The position numbers were made by a program, and so were the translations under genes. From Flavobacterium glycines (lineage in GTDB: Bacteria; Bacteroidota; Bacteroidia; Flavobacteriales; Flavobacteriaceae), in NCBI RefSeq assembly GCF_900100165.1, contig NZ_FNEO01000004.1, positions 163,086 through 227,085 on the forward strand: DNA of 64,000 nucleotides, in the 5' to 3' direction. How positions within the stretch are numbered: the first letter of the stretch is position 1; each line of letters begins with the position of its first letter. The notes below the pieces were generated by a model. That model did no database searches and was not told where the DNA came from. It worked only from the letters and a program-made list of their open reading frames with translations. Positions 1-9,935 of the stretch are shown here, piece by piece.

Positions 1-1
1 A

Positions 2-1168
2 GAGGAGGCCAATGGACACATTCAAATTTTCGAGAAATTATTTCCAGTTGGGGACTATTATACCTACACTTTTTTGTCGCATCAAACTTCAAAGGGACTT
101 ATTTTACAAGCGTCAATTAAAAAGAATCTTCACATAGTAAAAGCATCAAATAATGAAGTATATAAAAGAAGATCTGCACAAAACTTAAAGTTAACAACTC
201 AAGAAGATTTAAAAAGACTTGAATTAGACAAAGGCTTAGCAAGTTTTGAAGATGTCCCAATAAACATCCCAATAGAAACAGTATCCGATTCTTTAGTGAT
301 TTATGAATTTATGATAGAGGTAATCCCAACGGTAGAACCTTTAGCTTGGTTAAGAAGACAATTACTAATCAGAAATAATCTTCCGACAGTTGCTGCAATT
401 TTACTCTATGCAGAAATACCACAAGCTGCTTTACCAAAACAAAGTGGAATTAAAATTTATAGATACAAAACAAAAGCTGAAGAAGGCACAAGGGAAACTT
501 TGGTTTTTGATCCAATTTCTGTGGAAGGATGTATTTATTCACAAGTTTACGAAGCAGTTAGTCAAACGAAGAAAATAATTGATGACGAAAAAGTTTTGAG
601 AGAAACTGGTTTAGAAGATCTCACATATCCATACAAAGCTTTACATGAAATTGTAACTAATGCCGTACTTCATAGAGATTATAGTATTGCATCAGATATT
701 CACGTTAGGATTTTTGACAATCGAGTTGAAGTATTAAGTCCTGGTTCTTTACCGGGTCATGTTACCGAAGCAAACATATTAAATGAACAATTTGCAAGAA
801 ATGGGAATTTAGTTCGACTTATAAATAAATTCCCTAATCCACCAAATAAAGATGTTGGAGAAGGCTTGAATACTGCATTTGATGAAATAAGTGAACTGAG
901 ATTAAAAAAACCAGTAATTCGAGAACTTGAAAATGCAGTTTTGGTTACTATTAGTCATGAACCTTTGGCCTCAGCTGAAAAAATTGTTATGGAGTATTTA
1001 GAAAGTCATGATGAAATTCATAATAGTAAGGCGAGAGAATTAACCGGGGTAAAGACTTCTGATAATATGAAAAGTATATTTTATCGAATGCAGGAAAAAG
1101 GACTTATTGAGATGAATCCTGACCCAGAAAAAAAAGGAAAAAATTCTACATGGATAAAAAAACAATAA
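2..1168 (+). CDS. ATP-binding protein with AlbA_2/HATPase_c_4 architecture, 5'-truncated by the window edge
   Basis: The open frame runs without a stop to the left edge, so the true start lies outside the window; the TTG at 74 is not a convincing start. The C-terminal half carries the HATPase_c_4 pattern: HEIVTNAVLHRDY followed by HVRIFDNRVEVLSPGSLP (about residues 225-265 of the visible part), then a GEGLNTAFDE segment. The last 70 residues look like a winged-helix domain. The family (Schlafen-AlbA plus GHKL-type ATPase, often annotated as a putative transcriptional regulator or RecG-like helicase) is common in Bacteroidota accessory DNA. Its biochemical role is mostly unknown. The visible part is mainly the ATPase and DNA-binding end. 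Family assignment is good; function is not known. Confidence 0.75.
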   Translation, partial: EEANGHIQIFEKLFPVGDYYTYTFLSHQTSKGLILQASIKKNLHIVKASNNEVYKRRSAQNLKLTTQEDLKRLELDKGLASFEDVPINIPIETVSDSLVIYEFMIEVIPTVEPLAWLRRQLLIRNNLPTVAAILLYAEIPQAALPKQSGIKIYRYKTKAEEGTRETLVFDPISVEGCIYSQVYEAVSQTKKIIDDEKVLRETGLEDLTYPYKALHEIVTNAVLHRDYSIASDIHVRIFDNRVEVLSPGSLPGHVTEANILNEQFARNGNLVRLINKFPNPPNKDVGEGLNTAFDEISELRLKKPVIRELENAVLVTISHEPLASAEKIVMEYLESHDEIHNSKARELTGVKTSDNMKSIFYRMQEKGLIEMNPDPEKKGKNSTWIKKQ

Positions 1169-1343
1169 ACAAACCACTGTATAACCTAAAGAGCTTGTTG
1201 ACAGAATTTTTATTAAACTCCACAAATTATATATATATTTAAATAACAGATTTGAACAATTGTCAAGTTATAAAATTAGATAAATCTAACTCTTTCGTCT
1301 AGCTCAAAAACTAGCATACAAAAGAAAAACAAATTAAAACAAT

Positions 1344-1369
1344 CGAAGTATCTCTACTTCGGTTTTTTT
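1344..1369 (+). terminator. Rho-independent terminator after the ATP-binding protein gene
   Basis: A 7-bp stem (CGAAGTA / TACTTCG, loop TCTC) is followed by a run of T. It lies between the + strand gene ending at 1168 and the - strand gene ending at 1373. The T run favours + strand termination. Confidence 0.7.
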
Positions 1370-1372
1370 ATT

Positions 1373-2185
1373 TTACAGCAAAACTACCATCAGCCACCAA
1401 AGAATGGGAATACTTTCAACCCAAAAAGAAGAATAATATTTGGAACGATTTTCATTTGAAAACAACAAAAACAGAGAAAGCATTACAACCAAAACCAAAT
1501 TGACTATCAATTGTTTTTCGATAAAATTAGTTTTTAATAACTCCAGAAAATAAAATGGCACAAGCAACAGCAACCCTAATAATTTTGTTTGCTTCACACC
1601 TATTTGCTGCGGAACAGTCTTGAGATGCGGATCATCGTTATTCAAATCAATAATTTCGAAAACCAAAATCAAATCGAAAATCAATATAAATCGCTGCACA
1701 CATTTAATTAAAAAATCACTTCCTAAATCATGATGCGCATTAACTAATGGCAACATCAAAGTCACTCCCACCCAACACAACGCAACAATATAAATTTTGA
1801 CACCGGCCCAGTTTCGGGCATTTTTACGATTAGGAAAAAAAGGAAGTGTATAAAGTAACGTAAGTAGTAAAACTCCAACAGCTACTAATTGTGTTATTTG
1901 CTCCAATTGAAAAAAACAATAGCCTACCGCCAGGAACGACATAAAACTTAAACCGGCTATCAATTTCAATTCATTGCGCATCATTCTTTTCTTAGCTCTG
2001 GCCAAAGCATCGTATTTCACAAAATTATAACCTACAATGGTCCCGAAGAAAGCAAAAAAAGCCATGGGTTTATCATAAGGGATCCCAAACATAAATTGCG
2101 TCATTCGCACCAAAGCATAGACCGACAAAGCAACATGGATGCTGGATTTTAGATAAAAATCAAAAAGGTCTCGAATGCGAATCAT
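1373..2185 (-). CDS. UbiA-like prenyltransferase family membrane protein
   Basis: A 270-residue, very hydrophobic protein with about seven or eight predicted membrane helices. Two short polar motifs sit where UbiA-type prenyltransferases have their aspartate-rich motifs: NFVKYD at residues 54-59 and DLNNDDPH at 180-187. The second motif is close to the family DxxxD; the first is a reduced NxxxD form. These residues normally bind the Mg-diphosphate of the prenyl donor. The gene stands alone on the minus strand, divergent from gcvP. The acceptor substrate cannot be read from the sequence. It could be a divergent member without prenyltransferase activity. Confidence 0.6.
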   Translation of the reverse strand: MIRIRDLFDFYLKSSIHVALSVYALVRMTQFMFGIPYDKPMAFFAFFGTIVGYNFVKYDALARAKKRMMRNELKLIAGLSFMSFLAVGYCFFQLEQITQLVAVGVLLLTLLYTLPFFPNRKNARNWAGVKIYIVALCWVGVTLMLPLVNAHHDLGSDFLIKCVQRFILIFDLILVFEIIDLNNDDPHLKTVPQQIGVKQTKLLGLLLLVPFYFLELLKTNFIEKQLIVNLVLVVMLSLFLLFSNENRSKYYSSFWVESIPILWWLMVVLL

Positions 2186-2280
2186 CTAACAAATGTAATC
2201 ATTTCACGATGAAAATTATAAACTCTTCCTACAACAAATAAAATCAATGCTAAAACAATGATTAGAAAGAGAATTATGCT

Positions 2281-2288
2281 TATTTTTG
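2281..2288 (+). promoter_or_regulatory. Candidate -7 element of the gcvP promoter
   Basis: TATTTTTG matches the Bacteroidota TAnnTTTG -7 element and lies 26 nt before the gcvP ATG. A good TTTG -33 box is not seen at the usual distance. Confidence 0.45.
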
Positions 2289-2313
2289 CACCTCAAAAAT
2301 TTACAAAACTTTC

Positions 2314-5163
2314 ATGAAAACAGATGCTTTTGCTTTAAGACACATCGGGCCAAGAGAAACTGACCTAGAACATATGTTCAAAACAATTGGTGTTACTGAT
2401 ATGGACCAATTACTTTATGAAACTTTTCCCGACGGAATTCGTTTGAAAAATGATTTAATCCTTGATCCGGCAATGACGGAATATGAATATGCTAATCACA
2501 TTCAGGAATTAGGCAAAAAAAACAAAGTTTTCAAATCATATATTGGTTTAGGCTACCACCCTACCATTGTACCGGCACCTATTCAAAGAAATATTTTTGA
2601 AAACCCGGGATGGTACACGGCTTACACACCATATCAGGCAGAGATTGCTCAGGGTCGTTTGGAAGCTATTTTGAATTTCCAAACTATGGTAATTGAGTTA
2701 ACCGGAATGGAAATTGCCAATGCTTCTTTACTTGACGAAGGTACAGCTGCAGCCGAAGCAATGTCGTTATTATTTGACGTTCGTTCCCGTGAACAAAAGA
2801 AAAACAACATAAACAAATTCTTCGTTTCTGAAGAAATTTTACCTCAAACATTATCGGTTTTACAAACACGTTCTACTCCAATCGGAATTGAATTAGTTGT
2901 TGGAAACCACGAGACTTTCGATTTCTCAAATGAGTTCTTCGGAGCTATTTTACAATACCCTGGAAAATACGGACAAGTAAACGATTACGCTGCTTTTATC
3001 GCTAAAGCAAAAGAAAACGAAATTAAAGTTGCTGTTGCTGCTGATATTTTATCATTGGCAACCTTAACTTCTCCGGGAGAAATGGGTGCTGCAGTAGTCG
3101 TAGGTACGACTCAACGTTTTGGTATTCCAATGGGATACGGCGGTCCTCATGCAGCTTATTTCGCTACTAAAGAAGAATACAAACGTTCTATGCCGGGACG
3201 TATCATTGGTGTTTCTATCGATGCTAATGGAAACCGTGCTTTACGTATGGCTTTAGGAACCCGTGAACAACATATTAAACGTGAAAAAGCGACTTCAAAC
3301 ATCTGTACAGCTCAGGTTTTACTGGCTGTTATGGCTGGAATGTATGCGGTTTATCACGGTCCAAAAGGATTACAATACATTGCAAACAAAGTTCATGCTT
3401 CTGCTGTCACTACTGCTGAAGCCTTAAATCAGTTAGGTGTTTACCAAATTAATACAGCTTACTTTGACACCATTTTAGTTAAAACAAATGCTCAAAAAGT
3501 AAAAGAAGTTGCCGAAAGAAATGAAGTAAACTTCTTCTATGTTGATGCTGAAACGATTTCGATTTCATTAAATGAAACGACTTCAATCAATGACATCAAC
3601 CAAATCATTGCCATTTTTGCGGAAGCAACAGAAAAAGAAGCATTTACTGTTTCTGAATTAGCAACTGCATCTCAATTACCGGCTTCTTTAGAAAGAACGT
3701 CGCCTTTCTTAACACATGAAGTTTTCAATACTTACCGTTCAGAAAGTCAATTAATGCGTTACATCAAAAAACTGGAGCGTAAAGACTTATCATTGAATCA
3801 CTCGATGATTTCTTTAGGTTCCTGTACTATGAAATTGAACGCAGCCTCTGAAATGTTACCTTTATCAATGCCAAACTGGAACAGCATTCACCCGTTTGCT
3901 CCGGTTGAACAAGCCGAAGGTTACATCACAATGCTTAAAAAATTAGAAGACCAATTAAGCATTATCACTGGATTTGCAGGAACAACTTTGCAACCCAATT
4001 CAGGAGCTCAAGGAGAATATGCCGGTTTGATGGCTATTCGTGCTTACCATATTTCTCGTGGTGAAGGTTACCGTAACGTATGTTTAATTCCTTCCTCTGC
4101 TCACGGAACAAACCCGGCTTCTGCAGCTATGGCGGGAATGAAAATCGTAGTTACTAAAACAACTCCGGAAGGAAACATTGATGTAGAAGATTTAAGAGAA
4201 AAAGCTATTGAGCATAAAGATGATTTATCCTGCTTAATGGTTACTTATCCATCTACTCACGGAGTTTACGAATCTACAATTAACGAAATCACGCAATTAA
4301 TCCACGACAATGGCGGATTAGTTTATATGGACGGTGCCAATATGAACGCTCAGGTAGGTTTAACAAATCCGGCTACTATTGGTGCTGATGTTTGTCACCT
4401 GAACTTACATAAAACTTTCGCTATTCCTCACGGAGGTGGTGGACCTGGTGTAGGACCAATTTGTGTAAACGAAAAATTACTTCCGTTCTTACCTACTAAC
4501 CCAGTATTAAATGTTGGTGGAGAAAATGCTATTACAGCTATTTCTTCTGCTCCGTACGGATCAGCTTTAGTTTGTTTGATTTCTTACGGATACATTACTA
4601 TGTTAGGTGCTGAAGGTTTAAGAAGTGCTACCGAACACGCCATCCTGAATGCGAACTACATGAAAGCGCGTTTTGAAGGACACTATCCTATTCTTTATAC
4701 CGGAGAATGCGGAAGAGCTGCTCACGAAATGATCTTAGATTGCCGTGCTTTCAAACAAAACGGAATTGAAGTGGGTGACATCGCAAAACGTTTAATGGAT
4801 TATGGTTTCCATGCACCAACAGTTTCTTTCCCGGTTGCAGGAACCTTAATGATTGAACCAACAGAATCTGAAGACTTAGCTGAACTAGATCGTTTTTGTG
4901 ATGCCATGATTGCTATCAAAAAAGAAATTGAGGCTGCTATTGCAGAAGATAAAAATAATGTATTGAAAAATGCCCCTCACACTTTAGCAATGCTTACCGC
5001 AAATACTTGGGAGTATCCTTACTCAAGAGAAACTGCAGCTTACCCATTAGATTATATTGCTGAGAATAAATTCTGGCCATCTGTTCGTCGGGTAGATGAT
5101 GCTTATGGAGACAGAAACTTAGTTTGTTCTTGTGCGCCTATCGAAGCGTATATGGAAAACTAA
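2314..5163 (+). CDS. gcvP: Glycine dehydrogenase (decarboxylating), P protein of the glycine cleavage system
   Basis: A 949-residue single-chain P protein. It decarboxylates glycine with pyridoxal phosphate and passes the aminomethyl group to lipoylated GcvH. The PLP-binding lysine is K700 in the motif NLHKTFAIPHGGGGPG. N- and C-terminal aminotransferase-like halves are both present and full length, so this is the fused form and not the GcvPA/GcvPB pair. The gene is monocistronic here, with its own -7-like element and a strong terminator. gcvT and gcvH are not in the window. Assignment is near certain. Confidence 0.97.
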   Translation: MKTDAFALRHIGPRETDLEHMFKTIGVTDMDQLLYETFPDGIRLKNDLILDPAMTEYEYANHIQELGKKNKVFKSYIGLGYHPTIVPAPIQRNIFENPGWYTAYTPYQAEIAQGRLEAILNFQTMVIELTGMEIANASLLDEGTAAAEAMSLLFDVRSREQKKNNINKFFVSEEILPQTLSVLQTRSTPIGIELVVGNHETFDFSNEFFGAILQYPGKYGQVNDYAAFIAKAKENEIKVAVAADILSLATLTSPGEMGAAVVVGTTQRFGIPMGYGGPHAAYFATKEEYKRSMPGRIIGVSIDANGNRALRMALGTREQHIKREKATSNICTAQVLLAVMAGMYAVYHGPKGLQYIANKVHASAVTTAEALNQLGVYQINTAYFDTILVKTNAQKVKEVAERNEVNFFYVDAETISISLNETTSINDINQIIAIFAEATEKEAFTVSELATASQLPASLERTSPFLTHEVFNTYRSESQLMRYIKKLERKDLSLNHSMISLGSCTMKLNAASEMLPLSMPNWNSIHPFAPVEQAEGYITMLKKLEDQLSIITGFAGTTLQPNSGAQGEYAGLMAIRAYHISRGEGYRNVCLIPSSAHGTNPASAAMAGMKIVVTKTTPEGNIDVEDLREKAIEHKDDLSCLMVTYPSTHGVYESTINEITQLIHDNGGLVYMDGANMNAQVGLTNPATIGADVCHLNLHKTFAIPHGGGGPGVGPICVNEKLLPFLPTNPVLNVGGENAITAISSAPYGSALVCLISYGYITMLGAEGLRSATEHAILNANYMKARFEGHYPILYTGECGRAAHEMILDCRAFKQNGIEVGDIAKRLMDYGFHAPTVSFPVAGTLMIEPTESEDLAELDRFCDAMIAIKKEIEAAIAEDKNNVLKNAPHTLAMLTANTWEYPYSRETAAYPLDYIAENKFWPSVRRVDDAYGDRNLVCSCAPIEAYMEN

Positions 5164-5184
5164 ATTCTAACATAAACTCTTTTT

Positions 5185-5220
5185 AAATGCCCTGTTTTTT
5201 TTATCAGGGCATTTTTATTT
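5185..5220 (+). terminator. Terminator after gcvP
   Basis: A 10-bp stem (AAATGCCCTG / CAGGGCATTT) with a T-rich loop, followed by TTTATTTT, 22 nt after the gcvP stop. Confidence 0.85.
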
Positions 5221-5394
5221 TAAAATAAAATTCATCTCCACTAAACATTTAGTTTTCAAAGTTTTTCCCTAAATCAAAAATTAAAAGCAGTTGATTTTGG
5301 AGATTCATTAAAAATTATCTGTAATTTTGCCAATCGCACAGCAACCGATATTTCTAAATAGTTCTTAAAACATTAAACTATTGCTATTTTTTTA

Positions 5395-6468
5395 ATGGAA
5401 AACAACCTAATGAAAATAAAAATAACTGGAACAGGAAGTTACATACCAGAAAGAATAATTTCCGACAAATACTTTGAACTTCATCAATTTCTTAACGATG
5501 ATGGTACGCCAATCAAACAATCGAATGAAGTTATCATTAAAAAATTTAAAGCAATAACAGGAATCGAAGAAAGGCGCTATTCAGAAAGTCATCACAATAC
5601 TTCCGATTTAGCTTTTTTTGCTTCACAAAAAGCGATAGAAAATTCCGGAATCGATCCTGAAACTTTGGATTATATCATTTTTGCGCACAACTTTGGCGAT
5701 GTAAAATTTGGACAGAACCAATCGGATATGATTCCAAGTTTGGCCAGTCGTGTGAAACATAAATTAGGCATAAAAAACCCAAAATGCGTGGCTTACGACC
5801 TTATTTTCGGATGTCCGGGTTGGGTTGAAGGTGTGTTGCAAGCCAATGCCTTTATTAAATCAGGTATGGCCAAAAAATGTTTGGTTATTGGAGCTGAAAC
5901 TCTTTCAAGAGTAGTTGATGATCACGACCGTGATTCTATGATTTATTCTGATGGAGCCGGAGCAACAGTTATCGAAGCTTCTGATGATGAAACCGGAATG
6001 CTTTCATACGAAACAGCTTCTTTCACGGAAGAAGAAGTTGGATTTTTATTCAACGGAAAATCATACCATCCGGGCTTAGACCAAAACATTAACTACATCA
6101 AAATGTATGGTCGAAAAATCTACGAATTTGCCCTTAGCAATGTTCCGACTGCCATGAAAAGTTGTTTGGACAAAAGTGGTATTGCTATAGATGACGTTAA
6201 AAAAATCCTGATTCATCAGGCAAATGAAAAAATGGACGAAGCTATCGTTGACCGTTTTTACAAATTATACGACAAAGAAGCTCCGGCTGATATCATGCCA
6301 ATGAGTATTCATGATTTAGGAAACAGCAGTGTGGCAACTGTACCCACTTTGTTCGATTTAATTTTAAACAAAAAAATTGAAGGTCATGAAATCAACAAAG
6401 GTGACATTCTTATTTTTGCTTCTGTAGGAGCCGGAATGAACATCAATGCTTTTGTTTATAGATTCTAA
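5395..6468 (+). CDS. 3-oxoacyl-[ACP] synthase III family protein (FabH-like)
   Basis: A 357-residue thiolase-fold condensing enzyme. The KAS III triad is intact: Cys140 in LIFGCPGW, His in LIHQANEK and Asn in DLGNSSVAT. The usual N-terminal GTGSYIPE segment is present. A second ATG at 5410 would remove five residues and give the more typical MKIKITG start. The protein is slightly longer than housekeeping FabH (about 320-335) and stands alone, so it may serve a specialised lipid or secondary pathway and not initiation of bulk fatty-acid synthesis. Family is certain; substrate is unknown. Confidence 0.88.
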   Translation: MENNLMKIKITGTGSYIPERIISDKYFELHQFLNDDGTPIKQSNEVIIKKFKAITGIEERRYSESHHNTSDLAFFASQKAIENSGIDPETLDYIIFAHNFGDVKFGQNQSDMIPSLASRVKHKLGIKNPKCVAYDLIFGCPGWVEGVLQANAFIKSGMAKKCLVIGAETLSRVVDDHDRDSMIYSDGAGATVIEASDDETGMLSYETASFTEEEVGFLFNGKSYHPGLDQNINYIKMYGRKIYEFALSNVPTAMKSCLDKSGIAIDDVKKILIHQANEKMDEAIVDRFYKLYDKEAPADIMPMSIHDLGNSSVATVPTLFDLILNKKIEGHEINKGDILIFASVGAGMNINAFVYRF

Positions 6469-6490
6469 TTAGTTTTAAATTCAAATAAAA

Positions 6491-6526
6491 AATCCACAAT
6501 TGATCTATTTCGATTGTGGATTTTTT
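6491..6526 (+). terminator. Bidirectional terminator between the ketoacyl synthase and flippase genes
   Basis: A 10-bp stem (AATCCACAAT / ATTGTGGATT) flanked by A runs on the left and T runs on the right, so it can end transcription in both directions between convergent genes. Confidence 0.85.
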
Positions 6527-6572
6527 ATTTTATGATAAATTATATTTTCCTCAAAAATAGCAGAGCAATTAT

Positions 6573-8039
6573 TTAAGACCTGATTTTTGCCAACATCTTA
6601 TTGACCCAAAAATTATAGGAATACACTAAATTCAGCTTGTAAATAATTCCCAAATTTAAAAGCATTGAAAGCCCTGTTTTGTAAATAAGATTAAACCAAT
6701 TATTCTCTAGATTTGGTAAAAAATAACAAAACAAAAGTACTCCCGTAAATACAACAACCAATTTTAAATACGATTTATCAAAAGGAAATAATTTAAATTT
6801 TTGGTAAATAAAAATCAATTTCGAAAGGTTAAAAAGTACCATCGCAATCAAGGAAGCAAAAGCGACTCCTTCAATGCCTAAATGAAATACTTTTATAAAA
6901 AGAATATTTAATGAAACATTCAGGATTACCAATACAATGATGGCAATAAGATTAAATCGATAATATTTAGAATAGGTAATAATTTCACTATTGAAACCCG
7001 TTCCCATATTCACCAGAACATTGAATCCTAAAATCAAAATTACCGAAACCGATGCCATCAAATTTTCATGTGTAGGTAGCAGCAGAAATAAATTTTCTAT
7101 ACCTAAAAAAATACAACTATAAAGAAGCGCCCCAATAAAGAAAAGTAATTTGGAAATTTCCTTATACTTTACATTCAGTTCTTCCATCATATTATTTTTG
7201 ATGAAATTAGAAATAATAGGCGCATACAAAGTAAAAATCCCTGTTGCCGGAATCGCTAATGCCGATGCCAGAGTTACCCCAATACTAAAAGAACCATTAG
7301 CTTCCATCGAAATGAATTTTGGAATCATAATAGCATCGATTCTGAAAGCAAATACCGACCCCAAACTCCCCGCAAATGCAAACAAAGAAAAACGATACAT
7401 TTCTTTTTTATCTATTTGCATAAACAAGGATTTAAAGTCAAACCTGAATTCGGGTTTAAAATAATAAAACAGATAAATGGCTACAAACAACGCTATTAAA
7501 CCATAAGAAACAGTATACAATAGCAAAGATCCGCCTGAAGAAACACAATTGTTTAATACCAAAATAAAAATAGCCGGCAATGCCAGTTTAGGCACAATAT
7601 TATCAAAAAAAGTCGGAACTGAAATCTTTTGAATAATCGTTGCCTGTTTCTTGAACAAATCGATAAAAGCCAGGAAAAAGCCCATCGAAAAAGCCAAATA
7701 AACATAATCCAAATGCTTAAAAACAGAAAATAACGAGAAACCTCCAACAGCTATCAAAACCAGAAGACTCATAAAAAGAATGGACAAAACACTGTAATTA
7801 AACAATTGTTTTTCCTGATGACTGTTCAGTTTAGGTCCAAATTTTATCAAAACCTGTGAAACTCCTAAAAGCATTATTGGAAACAAAACCTGCGCTAAAG
7901 ATTCTACATATCTAAAAACCCCAAGCATTTCTTTATTTTTAGGGTACACAAAAAGCGTAGAAAAAATCCCTATCAAAATCCCCACATAGTTAATTAGGGT
8001 AAAGAAAAAAGCCTGACGATGATCTGCTTTATTTTGCAT
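6573..8039 (-). CDS. Polysaccharide biosynthesis flippase (Wzx/MOP superfamily)
   Basis: A 488-residue integral membrane protein with about 12-14 hydrophobic helices and almost no soluble domain. It opens with DHRQAFFFTLINYVGILIG, typical of the oligosaccharide-lipid translocase branch of the MOP superfamily. Such proteins move undecaprenyl-linked glycan units across the inner membrane. Its start overlaps the end of the upstream glycosyltransferase gene by 11 nt, so the two are translationally coupled and probably handle the same surface glycan. The glycan is not identifiable. Confidence 0.85.
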   Translation of the reverse strand: MQNKADHRQAFFFTLINYVGILIGIFSTLFVYPKNKEMLGVFRYVESLAQVLFPIMLLGVSQVLIKFGPKLNSHQEKQLFNYSVLSILFMSLLVLIAVGGFSLFSVFKHLDYVYLAFSMGFFLAFIDLFKKQATIIQKISVPTFFDNIVPKLALPAIFILVLNNCVSSGGSLLLYTVSYGLIALFVAIYLFYYFKPEFRFDFKSLFMQIDKKEMYRFSLFAFAGSLGSVFAFRIDAIMIPKFISMEANGSFSIGVTLASALAIPATGIFTLYAPIISNFIKNNMMEELNVKYKEISKLLFFIGALLYSCIFLGIENLFLLLPTHENLMASVSVILILGFNVLVNMGTGFNSEIITYSKYYRFNLIAIIVLVILNVSLNILFIKVFHLGIEGVAFASLIAMVLFNLSKLIFIYQKFKLFPFDKSYLKLVVVFTGVLLFCYFLPNLENNWFNLIYKTGLSMLLNLGIIYKLNLVYSYNFWVNKMLAKIRS

Positions 8040-8943
8040 AGCTCTTTATATCGGTTCCATTAATTCCTTTTTTGGAATTACTACGAATGCGTTTTATTGT
8101 TTTATAATCGGCTAACAGACCCACATAGTAAAACAGCAGTTTATAAAAAAGTGTAAAAGACTTAGACAAACCTTCCGCCTTAGCATGAAATTTCGGCAAT
8201 CCAATAACCGATTTCAAACCCAATATCAAAGCAGATACAGCAGAATAATTACAATCTATCATTTGGTTTAAAACCAAATATTCAGACTGTAATTCTATTT
8301 TTTTGCTGCTTAACTTCACAATCCTATCATGGCAAATGGCCGCTTTTTTTGCGACGCCTATTTTGAATTTATGAAATAATACGCGGGTGCAAAAATTTCG
8401 ATCTTCACCGTAATGATTGAAAACAGGATCAAAATAACCCACTTTTTGAAAACATTCTTTAGATACTAACCAGGCAGCTGCATTAATAAACGGAACTATA
8501 CGAACAGCCTCCGAATCCATTCCGGTTTGAAATCTTGAATAATAGGTTTCAAAACTGCTATCCAGAGTAACTTCGTCTGGCGAAAGATGCAAAGGACTTA
8601 CAATTCCTAAATCGGGATTTGCAAAAAGAATTTCAGCCATAGTTGCAATACTGTTTTCATAAATCCAGGTATCCTGATTCAATAAAAAAACAGCATCCGA
8701 ACCATTTTTAAGAGCAATATCAATTCCGATATTATTGGCTTTACCAAAACCTAAATTAACTTTGCTTTCTATTAAGTGAACGTTTTTATATTCTTTCAAA
8801 AGAGCAACCGATTGGTCTGTCGACGCATTATCTACTACAATTATATCTATTGGATAACTGGATTGCAATAAAGAATTCATATTCTTTTTCACCCAGCTTG
8901 CTCCATTATAAGTTACAATAACAACTGTAATTTTTTTTTCCAA
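8029..8943 (-). CDS. Glycosyltransferase family 2, rhamnosyltransferase-like
   Basis: 304 residues with a GT-A fold. It starts VVIVTYNGASWV, has VVDNASTD at about 37-44 for nucleotide-sugar binding and LLNQD at 87-91 in the place of the DXD metal site. The GEDRNF motif at about residue 179 corresponds to the catalytic ED region of GT2 enzymes. It is the first gene of a two-gene minus-strand unit with the flippase. The closest known style is the rhamnosyltransferase/WcaA-like group, but the sugar cannot be assigned. Confidence 0.87.
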   Translation of the reverse strand: MEKKITVVIVTYNGASWVKKNMNSLLQSSYPIDIIVVDNASTDQSVALLKEYKNVHLIESKVNLGFGKANNIGIDIALKNGSDAVFLLNQDTWIYENSIATMAEILFANPDLGIVSPLHLSPDEVTLDSSFETYYSRFQTGMDSEAVRIVPFINAAAWLVSKECFQKVGYFDPVFNHYGEDRNFCTRVLFHKFKIGVAKKAAICHDRIVKLSSKKIELQSEYLVLNQMIDCNYSAVSALILGLKSVIGLPKFHAKAEGLSKSFTLFYKLLFYYVGLLADYKTIKRIRSNSKKGINGTDIKSYAK

Positions 8944-9005
8944 TCGAAAGTATATTTTTTAATCCCTGCAAAAATAATGATATTTGCACTAGACTTTGAA
9001 AAAAA

Positions 9006-9857
9006 ATGAAATATTACATTGTTATTCCGGCTCACAACGAAGAAGAATTTATTTCTTTGACCTTAGAATCCTTAACCACTCAAACCCTTTTACCAAAAAA
9101 AATAGTAATCGTCAACGACAATTCGACCGACAAAACTGCCGATATTGTTGAGGCTTTCGCCAAAGACAATCCCTATATTTCTCTGGTAGAAAAAAAATCA
9201 AGTGCGATTCATTTACCGGGCAGCAAAGTAATTCAGGCTTTTCAAACAGGTTTTGAAACTCTGGATGATGATTATGATGTCATTGTAAAACTGGATGCTG
9301 ACTTAATTTTCCCAAACAACTATTTCGAAACTATCACCACGCATTTTCAGTCAGATGACCGAATCGGAATGGTGGGCGGATTTTGTTATATTGAAAAAAA
9401 TGGAGATTGGGTTCTGGAAAACCTAACCGATAAAGATCATATTCGCGGTGCTTTAAAAGCCTATCGTAAAGCCACTTTCAAACAAATTGGAGGTTTACGT
9501 CCACAAATGGGTTGGGACACCGTTGACGAATTATTGTGTAAATTCTATGATTGGAAAGTAGTCACTGATGCTTCTTTGAAAGTTAAACATTTAAAACCTA
9601 CGGGAGCCAACTATAACAAAACAGCACGTTACAAACAAGGAGAAGCATTTTATACCTTAGGTTACGGATTTTGGATTACAGCAATTGCCTCAGCTAAACT
9701 GGCTATGATGAAAAAGAAGCCTTTGTTGTTTTTTGATTATATCCAGGGTTTTCTAAAAGCAAAATCAGAAAAAAAACCGCTTTTAGTTAACAACGAACAG
9801 GCAAAATTTATTCGTCAATACCGCCTGAAAAAAATGAAAGAGAAACTAATTCGCTAA
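9006..9857 (+). CDS. Glycosyltransferase family 2
   Basis: 283 residues. The N-terminal half is a GT-A domain: VIPAHNEEEFI (6-16), IVNDNSTDKTAD (35-46) and the DXD metal site D97-A-D99 in KLDADLIF. GWDTVDELL at about residue 170 holds the probable catalytic acid. No long hydrophobic helix is evident beyond a weak segment near residues 217-235, so it is cytoplasmic or peripherally bound. It is transcribed away from the glycosyltransferase-flippase pair and is likely part of the same surface-glycan function. Substrate unknown. Confidence 0.87.
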   Translation: MKYYIVIPAHNEEEFISLTLESLTTQTLLPKKIVIVNDNSTDKTADIVEAFAKDNPYISLVEKKSSAIHLPGSKVIQAFQTGFETLDDDYDVIVKLDADLIFPNNYFETITTHFQSDDRIGMVGGFCYIEKNGDWVLENLTDKDHIRGALKAYRKATFKQIGGLRPQMGWDTVDELLCKFYDWKVVTDASLKVKHLKPTGANYNKTARYKQGEAFYTLGYGFWITAIASAKLAMMKKKPLLFFDYIQGFLKAKSEKKPLLVNNEQAKFIRQYRLKKMKEKLIR

Positions 9858-9889
9858 TTTGACTTTTCGAAAAAGCGGCAACTCACACT

Positions 9890-9912
9890 TCATAACTCAT
9901 AACTTATAACTA
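9890..9912. repeat. Intergenic AT-rich repeat related to the four-helix-bundle flanks
   Basis: Contains ACTCATAACTTATAA (9895-9909), an exact 15-nt match to 12494-12508 at the edge of the four-helix-bundle gene 2.6 kb away. It lies in the 78-nt gap between a glycosyltransferase and mlaE. Confidence 0.55.
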
Positions 9913-9935
9913 TTTTTGACAATATTCAAAAAACT

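Noticed and set aside
2186..2313. Glycine riboswitch before gcvP
   Set aside because: The 128-nt gap is AT-rich and lacks the paired GG-rich aptamer cores; only a plain promoter element is seen.
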